Source of the DNA: Uranotaenia lowii
Lineage: Eukaryota > Arthropoda > Insecta > Diptera > Culicidae
Direction of reading: 5' to 3'
Assembly (NCBI RefSeq): GCF_029784155.1
Contig: NC_073692.1
Span: 67,217,888-67,281,887 of the forward strand
Length of the DNA: 64,000 bases
A program made the position numbers and the translations under genes. This document shows positions 10,814 through 22,359 of the stretch, in pieces. The notes under the pieces are model-generated. The model was not told the origin of the DNA. It did not search any database and saw nothing but the letters and a program-made list of their open reading frames with translations. Every line of letters starts with the position of its first letter. Within the stretch, counting starts at the first letter, position 1.

Positions 10814-12438
10814 CAAAAAAAGCTTCAAAAACTCCAAACATAACAAAGAGTTACAGTAACTCCGTTTACATTAACTGATTTTTTTTTTTATTTTTGCAAC
10901 TACTTACCTCAAATATAATATTCTAACATTCATTTATATTCTTCTTTTCAAAATTTATTATTAAATCGCTTCTAAAACCAGCACTCACGTGTTGAACTGT
11001 GACGTTATTTTTAAACGGTGTTTGGTAAAATTCCAGCTGATAAAAAATATCATGGTTCTGACAACTGCTGTTATTTGTAAAAACTGAAATATTGAAAAAG
11101 TGACTGGTAGGTAGACGAAGTCAAATATATTCGAAAATTAAATGAAGAAAAAACATAGTTATAGTTATTCTGATTTATTTTTTTATCCTCTTTGGATTAA
11201 TAACCGTCAAAACTAATATCTAAAATCTAAGAATTTCCGCCTAGTACTAATTTAAACCTAAGTTTACACATATTGCAATCAAATAAGTGACATGCTAAAT
11301 TAATAAAACTTTTTGACTTTCCCTGAAATAAGATACTTTGCAATTTCGCATTTTATTATTTTGAATATGTTTTCCAGAGTTACCTCACAAAAATAAGACT
11401 ATTAGCCGGCTAGGGTCATTAAGGTCCGCAATGTGCAAGGGAAGGAAGGCTTTAGAGGTTGAACCCATCCCATGGAGATTTTTTCCAAGTACAGTTCAAC
11501 GTAGTATCGGAAAATTACTTGATCTTATAAGGTCAGAAATATGGCTCGCCTCCAGTGGAATTTAGTCTTAAATTACCCTTGGCTTGACATTTTATGACGT
11601 TTACAAATTGAAACCAATATCATATTGTAAATTTTGATTTTAAGTTTGTGTGGTACTTATCAGTTCTTTTAGGCGGTATGATTGTTATGTGTACAAATTT
11701 GAAATTTAAAATTAAATTATTGGAATCCAACATAAAATAGACCGGACAATACGCTCTTACTAAAGCACAATAAGATTCTTTTTTAATTTTATCAAATCTA
11801 AGAAAATGTTTATTTATCCCTCGTAAAATATTGTATAAATAGTATAGAATAATGCTTTATTCGTTGCAAAGTGCTGAAATATTTTCATTATTCGAATATG
11901 AAAAAATGATTTATTCTATATTTTAGGATTTGCATTCCAGATTCCCCAAATTTATTCAAACAGGTTTTTCAGTTAACTGGTAAAACAAAGCAAATTAAGA
12001 TCTTATTATGGCTCAATTTTTGTATGCTTGTTGTATCCAATTTGTTTTTTTTTTTTGGAGTGCGGAAAGAGAATTGAACGCAGTTGACATGTTTTGACAA
12101 TAAAATTGAAAATTTTCGGGGGTTTTATTTACTTTCTTATAGATTTTTTTTTTGATTTATCATCGAATTCTTCTAAGAAATGTCCGGATTTAAGATCCAA
12201 TGCCCAGATATGGCCAGGTTTTACAAAAAAAAATTCAGCCATAATTGCGGGAAAAATCCTATGATGCATACTAAAGTGTTCCAAATGACCCGACATTTGA
12301 AAAAGTTCTGCGCTGCAGGCTTAAATTGATCCTAGGCCTACTACAAGATCTCATGCCAAATTTGGGCCATATCGGATCACGGGAAGGGGTCGCTCAACGA
12401 GCCTACAGTTTGTATGGGATTTGAGACATTTTGTTCGA
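10814..12438. other. AT-rich intergenic DNA
   Basis: No gene seen. The last 150 bp before the microsatellite (about 12280-12438) is less AT-rich (GGGCCATATCGGATCACGGG). It may be the end of a dispersed element for which the pentamer array served as a tail, but a second copy is not visible in this window. Confidence 0.35.
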
Positions 12439-12763
12439 TTATGTTATGTTATGTTATGTTATGTTATGTTATGTTATGTTATGTTATGTTATGTTATGTT
12501 ATGTTATGTTATGTTATGTTATGTTATGTTATGTTATGTTATGTTATGTTATGTTATGTTATGTTATGTTATGTTATGTTATGTTATGTTATGTTATGTT
12601 ATGTTATGTTATGTTATGTTATGTTATGTTATGTTATGTTATGTTATGTTATGTTATGTTATGTTATGTTATGTTATGTTATGTTATGTTATGTTATGTT
12701 ATGTTATGTTATGTTATGTTATGTTATGTTATGTTATGTTATGTTATGTTATGTTATGTTATT
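12439..12763. repeat. (TTATG)n pentanucleotide microsatellite, about 65 copies
   Basis: An essentially perfect array of TTATG, with no interruptions seen. All three forward frames remain open and spell MLCYV repeats of 125-153 codons. These are artefacts. Confidence 0.97.
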
Positions 12764-14441
12764 ACCACATCCCGATCAGGAGAGTATATAAAAATTGTTA
12801 TGATATGAACAAAACAAATTCTTCAGATAACAAAGAATTGGCTGTTTATTGTGCTCTTACAAGTATTTTTTATGTAATATAATGTTAAGAAGAAGTGTAT
12901 ATAAGAAATTTGCCAAAAATTGTTTTAATGATTTAAATAAAAACTGTTTCATCACATTTGAAATGTTCATCATTTTTTGTTCCTACTTTAACCAAATCAA
13001 ATATCTTCCTTTCAAAATTCCCATAGACCATCACCAGTCAATCGATTGTGGGAAAAAAAACTTCTAGCCCACTAAAATATCATGTTCAATAAAGGAAGCT
13101 CAAGTATAACGCACAACCAAACAGACGGTAATTAGCTTGATTCTAATCAACCAAAAGTCAATCTTGCATGAGCTGGAGTCATCAGCAGTAACCCCTCCAG
13201 AATGTAACTAGTCACCATACACCACACGCAAAAGTGGGGAAGGGGAAAAATCCGGGTGACAATTTTCTCGCAGCTGCCCGTCCGTCGTTGGAATCGAAAC
13301 AAATCGAAAGAAACAATCGTGTGATACTTTCCCAAGGTCCCTTTCCACAGCACTGACTGCACCAAAACACCCTTCCGGCAAAGGCGGCAGCAACTTGATC
13401 GTGAGTTATGATTTGTTTGCATTTTTGTGAATAAATTTTCCCACACAATTTTCCCTGGGACTAGGTATTTTCTCCACTGGTTTTATGTTTACGTTCAGAC
13501 CGACTAATGACAGTGGAATGTATACGAGGACTAAGTACGTGCACCTTTCGCAAAGCACAAACAGAGGCCCCTAAAGTCGGTGCGCTGCTACAGATACGAA
13601 CAAGTGGCCAACCAAGAGGCAAGGCAAGCAAAGGCCTGATTTGTGCGGGAAACATATTAATCAGGTCTGGCCCTCGGCAGCAAAACAGAGACGGGGGTGA
13701 TGTTTGATAGGGCTGAAGAAATGAAAACACTGCTAAGGTCGGTGCAAAACACAGGAACCTCACACAGCAAAACGGCAGAAGGGCGAAGCGCTAACCTCAA
13801 ACCGAATGTTCACTTGGCTGGCGTTATTTTCCCAAAGGGTTTGATTGCTATCCTGCACTTGAAACAATAAATAAAATCAGAGAAAAGTAACACCCCCTTT
13901 GCTTTTGCTGCGGGGAAAGGACGTGGAAAAGTGAACCTTACTCAAGTACCCCGATGTTTATGAGGTCTGATGCTCGCTTTTCGGAGCAATCGGGCCATGC
14001 GAAGTGGCCAATTTAGGTATTAATCCAGCGATCGTTCGCGTTCTTTCGTCCATCAGGGGTCCGGCTGCAAGGAAATGCGCTAGGAAACCTGCGCAAAAAT
14101 GCACTCAAGAGTAACGATCGAGATCGGTGTTTGATAACGATGCTCTCAGCGGTTTGCATTTCAGCAGGTGCAGCTGCAGATAGAGATTGGCGAGCGCGGC
14201 GGAGTGTAGATTTTTGCTGCCGATCGATGGTGGTTTGTTGCAATGGCGTGTGAAAATTTTCGAGGTCTTTTCAGGTAATGATGGGATATTATTGAACAGA
14301 TTTTAAATTAAAGATGTCTTTTTCCAATTCCAACTTTATTTCTGATGTCAGAATTTTAGTCTCCAAAAGGTCTTGCAATATTTGTTTTCTACTGAATTTG
14401 AAATTTGGAACCTTCTGTTAGATGAAAATTATTTATTGGTA
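12764..14441. other. Non-repetitive block, GC-richer between 13.1 and 14.3 kb
   Basis: From about 13130 to 14260 composition shifts toward balanced GC, and short frames appear on both strands (for example minus 13147-13446 and 13461-13763, plus 13507-13707). None has a domain, codon pattern or splice context I can defend. The block ends at the border of the TIR composite at 14442. It is a candidate conserved non-coding region or unrecognised exon. Confidence 0.35.
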
Positions 14442-14855
14442 TCTTAGTCCGGGGTCACTTGTTTCTATATTTTTGATTATTTTTCCTGTTAAGGGGAATG
14501 TGACGTGTTTCAGATTCATATTTATATATTGAATACTAGTACCGGACTCCTATGAACGTAAAACATGATTGCAGAAAATGCTATGACTTCTTCAAATTCA
14601 ATTTAAAAATCGATTTTTTATGTTTAGAATTTTATGCTTTGGGGTAACAGTCTCTATATTGACGGTTTTAACGAGTTTTGTTGACCATAAACAAAGGATA
14701 CAAAACACCTTCATAATAGTTGCATATGCTAGTTTATCAATTCCTAAGGAAGTTCGGAACAAACTCGAAAGATATTATATTAATCATGAAACTTTACCAA
14801 ATTTAACACAACACTTTTGGTGGCTCAAAGATACTTTGTAATTTTTGTAATAATT

Positions 14856-15995
14856 GTAAATGTAAAAGTAAATGTAAATGTAAATGTAAATGTAAATGTA
14901 AATGTAAATGTAAATGTAAATGTAAATGTAAATGTAAATGTAAATGTAAATGTAAATGTAAATGTAAATGTAAATGTAAATGTAAATGTAAATGTAAATG
15001 TAAATGTAAATGTAAATGTAAATGTAAATGTAAATGTAAATGTAAATGTAAATGTAAATGTAAATGTAAATGTAAATGTAAATGTAAATGTAAATGTAAA
15101 TGTAAATGTAAATGTAAATGTAAATGTAAATGTAAATGTAAATGTAAATGTAAATGTAAATGTAAATGTAAATGTAAATGTAAATGTAAATGTAAATGTA
15201 AATGTAAATGTAAATGTAAATGTAAATGTAAATGTAAATGTAAATGTAAATGTAAATGTAAATGTAAATGTAAATGTAAATGTAAATGTAAATGTAAATG
15301 TAAATGTAAATGTAAATGTAAATGTAAATGTAAATGTAAATGTAAATGTAAATGTAAATGTAAATGTAAATGTAAATGTAAATGTAAATGTAAATGTAAA
15401 TGTAAATGTAAATGTAAATGTAAATGTAAATGTAAATGTAAATGTAAATGTAAATGTAAATGTAAATGTAAATGTAAATGTAAATGTAAATGTAAATGTA
15501 AATGTAAATGTAAATGTAAATGTAAATGTAAATGTAAATGTAAATGTAAATGTAAATGTAAATGTAAATGTAAATGTAAATGTAAATGTAAATGTAAATG
15601 TAAATGTAAATGTAAATGTAAATGTAAATGTAAATGTAAATGTAAATGTAAATGTAAATGTAAATGTAAATGTAAATGTAAATGTAAATGTAAATGTAAA
15701 TGTAAATGTAAATGTAAATGTAAATGTAAATGTAAATGTAAATGTAAATGTAAATGTAAATGTAAATGTAAATGTAAATGTAAATGTAAATGTAAATGTA
15801 AATGTAAATGTAAATGTAAATGTAAATGTAAATGTAAATGTAAATGTAAATGTAAATGTAAATGTAAATGTAAATGTAAATGTAAATGTAAATGTAAATG
15901 TAAATGTAAATGTAAATGTAAATTTAAATGTAAATGTAAATGTAAATGTAAATGTAAATGTAAATGTAAATGTAAATGTAAATGTAAATGTAAAT
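14856..15995. repeat. (GTAAAT)n hexanucleotide array, about 1.14 kb
   Basis: Around 190 nearly perfect GTAAAT units, with one visible variant near 15922 (AATTTAAATG) and a shorter unit at the left border. It produces a 402-codon frame of alternating Val-Asn that is purely an array product. Such a long homogeneous array suggests recent expansion or sequence homogenisation. Confidence 0.97.
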
Positions 15996-16839
15996 AATTG
16001 TAATTTTTGGACCAGTGAATTCTGAGATATACAATGCTGAATTTCAGTGCTTCTAGGTGCTTTTTTAGTACTTCTCCCAGTGCTTCTTAGTACTCATTGA
16101 TGATAACTGTCTGATAAAATAAATAGATTGTATTATTGCGAGCTGCTCTGTGCTTGTTCACTGATGATCTATCTTGTTTAATTTATTTAGTTCATGTAGC
16201 ATAACTTGTTATGAAAAATATACTCCACTTAGTAATATTCGTCGGAATAATCAATTAATCAATTTAAATCAAATGAGAAAAAAGTCATTCTTCGGAGTAA
16301 ATGTGCCTAATATTCAGTTTTACAACGGTTATTTCACGGATATTCAATACACCTTTTTAAGGATAAGACGCCCCGACGACAACTAGCAGCAGCAGCAGCA
16401 ACAGATAGACGCCCAGTTAGAGCAGAGAGACGGCCCTAGCAGGCGGAAAAATTGCTTTTTGTGAGTGTTTCCCAATTTGTGTTTTGATAATTATCTTGAT
16501 TAGGCTTTTAAAATTGTCATTTAATTATTTTTTTCATTCATCATTTATCTATAATACATATAGTTTCTGAGGATGGTCGAATAAAGTAGACCGAAACGTA
16601 AAACAAGCGAATTTTTTTAAAAACATCGCCGAACAAAATCAACAATAGAAACCCCAAAAAAAAAACCTTTTTAAGGAGTCTCTCTCAGTATCTTCGAAAA
16701 GAAAAAATAACAAATCAGTTTCAATCATGTTGATGCTTACAAATTTTAAGCTGATTTTGGATTGATCATCATTCTGCAAAAATTTTATGACATCAAAATA
16801 GCTACGATTAGGAAACTGAAAAGGAAAAATCGTTAAGTA

Positions 16840-16941
16840 TCGATGAGCAAACCTCCCCCCCTTCCTTATGTCACAATTCATAACGCTTGAGCTTTCTTCT
16901 CCCTCCCTCCTAGGAGCGTTACGTATTTTATGAATGCCCCC
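16840..16941. mobile_element. Partial MITE with GCGTTACGTA...GAATGCCCC end
   Basis: 16916-16940 (GCGTTACGTATTTTATGAAT then GCCCC) matches the right TIR of the complete 53653-53811 element, and a C/T-rich tract precedes it as in that copy. The left terminus is not visible, so this looks like half an element inside the composite. Confidence 0.5.
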
Positions 16942-17258
16942 TAAGGCTTACCAGCAATGAAAATCGAAAGATGGCCAATGATGCTGCACAAATTTAGGGG
17001 CTACATTTTTTAACATCTTCTATATACAGACCCCTTTCGTTTATTATATACGTTATTTTTAGTCATTTTCCGACCATTTTTAGAATTTTTTACATAGTTT
17101 TTTGCTCATGTTTCTGATGTATTTTGCACTTTTCATGTTTTATTTATAATCTTGTTTTTTTTTGTCATTTCTGCTGTTTTTGTCATTCTTTATCATTTTT
17201 AAGTTGAAATTGTAATTTTTTTTTCATCTGGTTCTGTCTATTTTTAGTCTATTTGAGT

Positions 17259-17510
17259 GCCTCAGAGCCAAAGGGGTATAAGTAACAAAATGGAACATTT
17301 TGAGTTAATGATGCCAAATGATTTTTCATATCACAAACTTTATTTGCTGATTTTTCCAGATTTTTTAAATTTTATTTACATACTTTTACATTCGAAAGGA
17401 AAATAATATTTTTCGAAAAATATATGGAAAATCGCCAAACACCACATCTTTAAAGTTTGTTTTCTTGAAATAAGCTTTATGCACTTATACCCCTTTGGTT
17501 CCAAGGGCCT
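17259..17510. mobile_element. Short palindromic TIR element with AAGGGGTATAAGT ends
   Basis: GCCTCAGAGCCAAAGGGGTA at 17259 is matched in inverse by ACTTATACCCCTTTGG, a two-base spacer and CAAGGGCC ending near 17510. It encloses about 200 bp of AT-rich DNA with no frame. A solitary end of the same type lies at about 32391-32415, and a related pair at 25938-26175. Confidence 0.6.
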
Positions 17511-17703
17511 CATTTTATTTTTATTTTTATTTTTTTTTAATCTTTTTGTAATTTTTGAGTTCTTTATAAATAAAAAAATTGTTTTTGTTGTTGTATTCTA
17601 TCACAATTTCTGAAGGTAAAAAGGTTTTTCGATGTTTGTCTTAATTATATTGGTCATATTATAGAAAAAACTCAAAGTTACAAGTCACTTCTAAAAACCG
17701 TTC

Positions 17704-17727
17704 GATTTTGGCACATGTGCCAAAATC
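17704..17727. repeat. Perfect 24-bp palindrome
   Basis: Positions 17704-17727 form an exact palindrome centred on GGCACATGTGCC. It sits at the start of a block (17700-17990) containing ATGTTTGTCTGTCTGTC and ACTAAACCGATC, which resembles the start of a dispersed repeat. A diverged relative of the palindrome half is at about 46405-46425. Confidence 0.7.
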
Positions 17728-18298
17728 GGTTGTTGCCAAAAACGAACGGGGTCTGTGTATAAAAATGAATGTTTGTCTGTCTGTCTGTTCCCTATAGACA
17801 CGAAAATTACTAAACCGATCAATGTGAAGTTTGATATGTAAGAGTTTTTGGGATCGGAGATGGTTTCTGAAAAAAACTTTCAAACCGACTTAAAGGAAGG
17901 CGGGCTCTCATACAAAATAAACAAAAATTTGACACAATTCGGAAGATTTTTGAAAACTACTGAACCGATCTACGTGATTTTGGAAAAAAGTAAAATTCTC
18001 ACATAAATCATCCTGCTGCTTCTAAACGCTTTGATTTCATCAGAAAGGATATTTGTTTGCGAGCCTTCGAAAAAATTAATATTTCAAGATTTTGAAATAA
18101 CAGTTTAATTTACATTTGAAATTTTCAAAAACAAACCAAGTTTTTCCCAGTTTGAAACTCAACTTATAGGCTGTCGAGCGTAGAAAAAAAGTTTTCAAGA
18201 TATTTAAACTTTATACTTAGTTATTGATGATTATGTGGAAAATTTCATGTTGATAAAAGTTGCCCCGGTGATCATAATTACACCGTTTTATGATACCT

Positions 18299-21200
18299 AA
18301 TAGAGAGAAATAGTAATCATTGCATGATTTTTTATTAAATATATTGCATATTAAAACACGGTAACAACTTGATTTCATTTTTCTAAAAACGCCACATAAA
18401 AATAAAAATAATTTTTTTTTCAAATTTTTTTTTTGGTTGAATTCTGTACTGGGAATCGAATAAAATTTGAAATGCGAGTTCGTTCCCAGCTGTTCAAATT
18501 TCATGAAATATTATCTGATTCATGTATCATATTTTAACTATATTTATTTATTTTAACTATATCATAACTTTCTCTTCAATGAAACCGAAACTATGATAAC
18601 CACAATATTAAACGAAAAAAAAAAAATTAAACGCCGAAACCTGAAGTGACCCAGATATTGTTCCGAGCGCCACCACATTTCAATTAAGTAAGGGTCTTCA
18701 TCTGCTGCTGCCCTGAAAAGGTGTAGTTACTTCCAAATCCGCCGTACATGCAAATCAACAACCGTTACCTCGGAGATGGATCCACCTCCAACTATTTCGG
18801 CTTGTGTATACATATAATAATCTACTCCTGGATGGTGCATCAACCGCCAAAATCGTCCGACTTGAAGCGTATCCCCGAAAGCTTTTGGCCTGTGCTCCTT
18901 CTTGCGCTGAATGCGTATTAATATCTTCATCACATGAAACCAGTAATCATCAAATCTCGGCTCGTCCGATTCCTTGTTGCTCGTTTATATTTCTGCTGAT
19001 GAAGGTTTTTCTCCGGCCCTTGAAGCAGCGAGGGCGTATCTGTGTATAGCGCAGCAGTTATTTAGTTGTACACTGCCTTGGTAAGTGAGGAGAAGATACG
19101 TCCGATCCGAGGAGAGGTCATAACTGATGGCCGTCGCCGTCTTTTTGAGCAGGAAGAAGTCGAAATTCCCCATCGGATCACCAGTTGATAATCATAGACC
19201 CACACGCCGCCACCGAATCTTAGTTTGGCGGCCATCGTCCGTCCAGGGAGGGTTTGGTGAAACGGTCTTCTGCATTTGGGTCATTATGAACTGAAATTGT
19301 TTTCGATAAGTCACGCGCTTAAAGCTGGGAGTCCACCGCAAGCTAGCTGAAGGAATGCCTCATTTTGGATAAGCCGCTTACGCTGACAGGTTGAGGCGTG
19401 CGCCGAACGATAACTAACGCGTTTGTCGTACGCATAGAAAGCCAAAGTCTTCCGAGGCATCGCGTAGAGATGCCTGATCTCATTAATTCCAATCTGATGG
19501 GAATTCTCGAGAAGAGCTGACAGGTATCGGAAGTTGGTATACGATCAGTATGGCTAACAATGCCAAGATCACCTCCCACGCGTGCTCAAAACGGTTTCCA
19601 AGCTTCGGTGGCCCATCCATATCACTCGGGCAGACACGACCCACACACGATTCTGCCAAATTTCCCTAACGATTATTGGCATCATAATGGGGACCCTTTG
19701 GTCTAGAGACAGACTCAGAAGGTTCATGTTAATTTAGTTGCTCCCGTGCCAGTCAATAAAAGGAAACTGGTCCTAATGCCCGGTTCTGAACTATCCTATC
19801 CTATTCCGTAAGTTTAGCTCAGGTGAGCTTGACCAAACTCCCTGGGGAGTTCATCAGGGAAGCGTGCTCCACACACTTGATAAAGGGAAACTAACTTTTC
19901 AATGCACTTGTGACTGAACCATCATGGGATTCACCTTCTATTTATGGTGTTTTTCGACTCGTTTAATTTGCTACGGTTGTAGCTTCCTATCGATTAGAGG
20001 ATTAAATATGGAATTATCTGAAGATCACGGCTAAGGAAGCTATCGCTTGGGACTAGGGTTCAGATAGTGTTTGTCGAATAATGAACATAAATCTGGGTGA
20101 CCATTAGGGTGTCCCAAGATTGCATGATGCTTGGATATCTGGGGGCTCAACCTTCAAATGATAGATAAGAGAGTGGATTACAAACTATGTTCTTAATATA
20201 ATATTTTTTGTCCAACAATTTCATATTAAACTGCCTTAAAAGTGTATCCAGCGTTAAATTTTTTCAAATATCTATGACTACAAAATATGCAAATTTTTGT
20301 AAACTTTAACTTTGCGAAACAAAGTTAAATGTTTTGAACAACTCATACAGAGCATTTAAAGATTCATATTTTAATAAAAGTTATTTTTTATATGAATATT
20401 TAGGATATTTTTGATTAAATTTACCCAATTCGACTCACCTATTTTAAAATCGAATCATATGCAAAAAAACTTTGATGATCTAAGAGAATATCAAAGAGCC
20501 ATTGTCAAATAGTAGCATAATCTGACAATGGGAAGAAGATGCATTGAGTCTGATGTGGGAAAGGAGTTCTGAGACATCGTGTTCTGAAGAAGCAAATTCA
20601 AATTTTTTTAACATATCGATTGCTTTTTTTGTTAATTTTATGAAAATAATAATCAAGAAAAATATTTCACCTGACGATTGCATTCTCATTGGAATTAAGA
20701 CAAAAAAGTTATTGCAGTTGTAAAACTGTATTTTGGCTGCAATTTATCGTCTAACACGCAATGAGTAAATTGTATGTTTTATGTTGAATGGCAAGAACGA
20801 CCAATGTACAGTGATGCATAATATCATTCTAGCTGTACAAAACTAATAGAGCCATTTGATGTCTTCAGCAAAATTGTTCAATTTAACATGAAGCACATGT
20901 TGGTATAAAACTTTTGCCGAGAGGTCCACTGAAAGCGAGATAAGAATTCAAACTTGTTTGTTATTCGAATAAGGGCTGTGATGTCTTTAACATAGTTGTT
21001 TATCCGATTAAAATACATAAATTTGTCGAAAACGTCAAAGTTCTATCTCATCACCCTCAGGAGTTTCAGTCAAAGTTAAAAAAAACCCCTAAAAAATAGT
21101 TATTTGAAACTGAAACGATGTAGATTGGATAGAATGGTTGGCTGTCTTGGAAACAAAGTTGTTACAAGCAAAGATCTACAAATGTTTTATACATTTTGAT

Positions 21201-21435
21201 GTGTTTAGAAGCTGCTGAATCTCTAGAGAAAGGAGATTGATGTTCTGCACCACTGTGCAATGTTTTTAAAAATTTTGGTTCACTTCGAAAATATCTAAGG
21301 GTGCTTCGAACTTAAAGTTCACATGTTTTACATTCGATAAACATGATACATACATTGAATTCAGGATATAGAAACAGCTATTTTACTTTCAGTGGGTAAA
21401 TTTTAACTCAATTAAAGCTTGCTATAGGTTACTTA
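18299..21435. other. No confirmed gene; GC-richer block 18.65-19.95 kb
   Basis: 18299-18650 and 19960-21435 are AT-rich with nothing recognised. Between them composition is near balanced and minus-strand frames appear at 18727-18933, 18985-19173 and 19343-19579. The minus frame near 19060-19170 reads ATAISYDLSSDRTYLLLTY, which recalls beta-propeller segments of S9B dipeptidyl peptidases. Neighbouring segments are in other frames with stops, so at most this is a decayed exon. See findings. Confidence 0.3.
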
Positions 21436-21757
21436 CCTAAAACCAAGCCCACCGCAAGTTGCTATTTCGGTCGGTATTTTAGATGTTTTGATTGGTTGCG
21501 TTTTAATCTACTTACCTACTTATTTTCGCACCCATTGTTGCGACTTGCGATATAGGTTGGTATTTGTGTTTGTTGATTTTCTGATAGCGACTACCGGCTG
21601 CGTTGCTACCGGGTTGCTACATAAACGCATCCTGTAACAACCTACTGCTCATATGCTATTTCTCGAATCAAGGTAGCAACTGTTGGTGCGATGATGGGTT
21701 GATAAATATGTTGCTGAATGTACTCGATTCGAAGTTAAGCAACCATTATTGGTGGGC
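21436..21757. repeat. Dispersed TIR-like repeat (copy B)
   Basis: Begins CAAGCCCACCGCAAGTTGC and ends with GCAACCATTATTGGTGGGC, so the termini are roughly inverted (GCCCACC.CAA). Shares the blocks TTGCTATTTCGGTCGG, GATGTTTTGATTGGTTGCG and GTTGCTACATAAACGCATCC with 7815-8050, in a different arrangement. A short frame at 21603-21809 crosses its border and is not a gene. Confidence 0.6.
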
Positions 21758-22359
21758 CTGGGGTGGAATTATGAATCATATTCGATTCGAGTTACCCGTT
21801 TCGAGTTGAACTCGAATCGAATTAGCATCAGTATTACGAATCTCGTTCGAGTTCTAAATTTTCACGTACTAGATTTCGAGTAAATCGGGTAGTAGATCAT
21901 CTCGAAATGTTCCATTCGAATCGAGATCGGTAATGCCAAAGTTGGTCGAATCGAACGAAACTCGATTGTTTCGAGTTCCATAATCCCGCCCCTGGTCTCC
22001 AAAAGTTCCGCAACACAGGTATGAAGAAGCCCCATCATTTATCTGAAGTTTGGTCTGTGCATCTCAAAATTTTAGATCTCATCGAAACTTTCAGGTTACA
22101 TAACAAGTATAAATGACCTATTCAGGGGCGGGATTATGGAACTCGAAACAATCGAGTTTCGTTCGATTCGACCAACTTTGGCATTACCGATCTCGATTCG
22201 AATGGAACATTTCGAGATGATCTACTACCCGATTAACTCGAAATCTAGTACATGAAAATTTAGAACTCGAACGAGATTCGTAATACTGATGCTAATTCGA
22301 TTCGAGTTCAACTCGAAACGGGTAACTCGAATCGAATAGGATTCATAATTCCACCCCAG
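21758..22359. mobile_element. Foldback element: two 237-bp inverted arms, 128-bp loop
   Basis: Arms at 21758-21994 and 22123-22359 are near-identical reverse complements over their full equal lengths, with only a handful of mismatches. The outer end is CTGGGGTGGAATTATGAAT and the inner end is ATAATCCCGCCCCTG. The arms are rich in TTCGAGT/ACTCGAA and CGATTCGA motifs that are themselves near palindromic, so they can also fold locally. No ORF. It directly abuts copy B on the left. The loop (21995-22122) has no recognised content. Confidence 0.85.

Larger units (their letters stand above)
14442..18298. mobile_element. Old TIR element expanded by nested repeats (family of 62715-63652)
   Basis: The left part (14442-14750) aligns with 62713-63020 (shared CCGGGG, CCTGTTAAGG, ATGCTTTGGGGT, GACGGTTTTAACGAGTTTT). 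The right part (17996-18298) aligns with 63368-63655 (shared CATCAGAAA, GCAAGCCTT-like text, ATGATTA.GTGG, ACCCCGGTGATCA). An internal match lies at 16960-17010 (GATGATGCTGCACAAATTTAGGGG). Both ends begin GGTATC, a shared variant of the TACCG ends of the other copy, which supports one original element. An element of about 0.94 kb has become 3.86 kb through a hexamer array and several insertions. Confidence 0.65.

Noticed and set aside
12414..12882. Three overlapping 125-153 codon plus frames of MLCYV repeats
   Set aside because: They translate the (TTATG)n array; a pentamer without stops opens all three frames.
14817..16025. 402-codon Val-Asn repeat protein
   Set aside because: Pure translation of (GTAAAT)n. 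No start context, domain or non-repeat coding flank.
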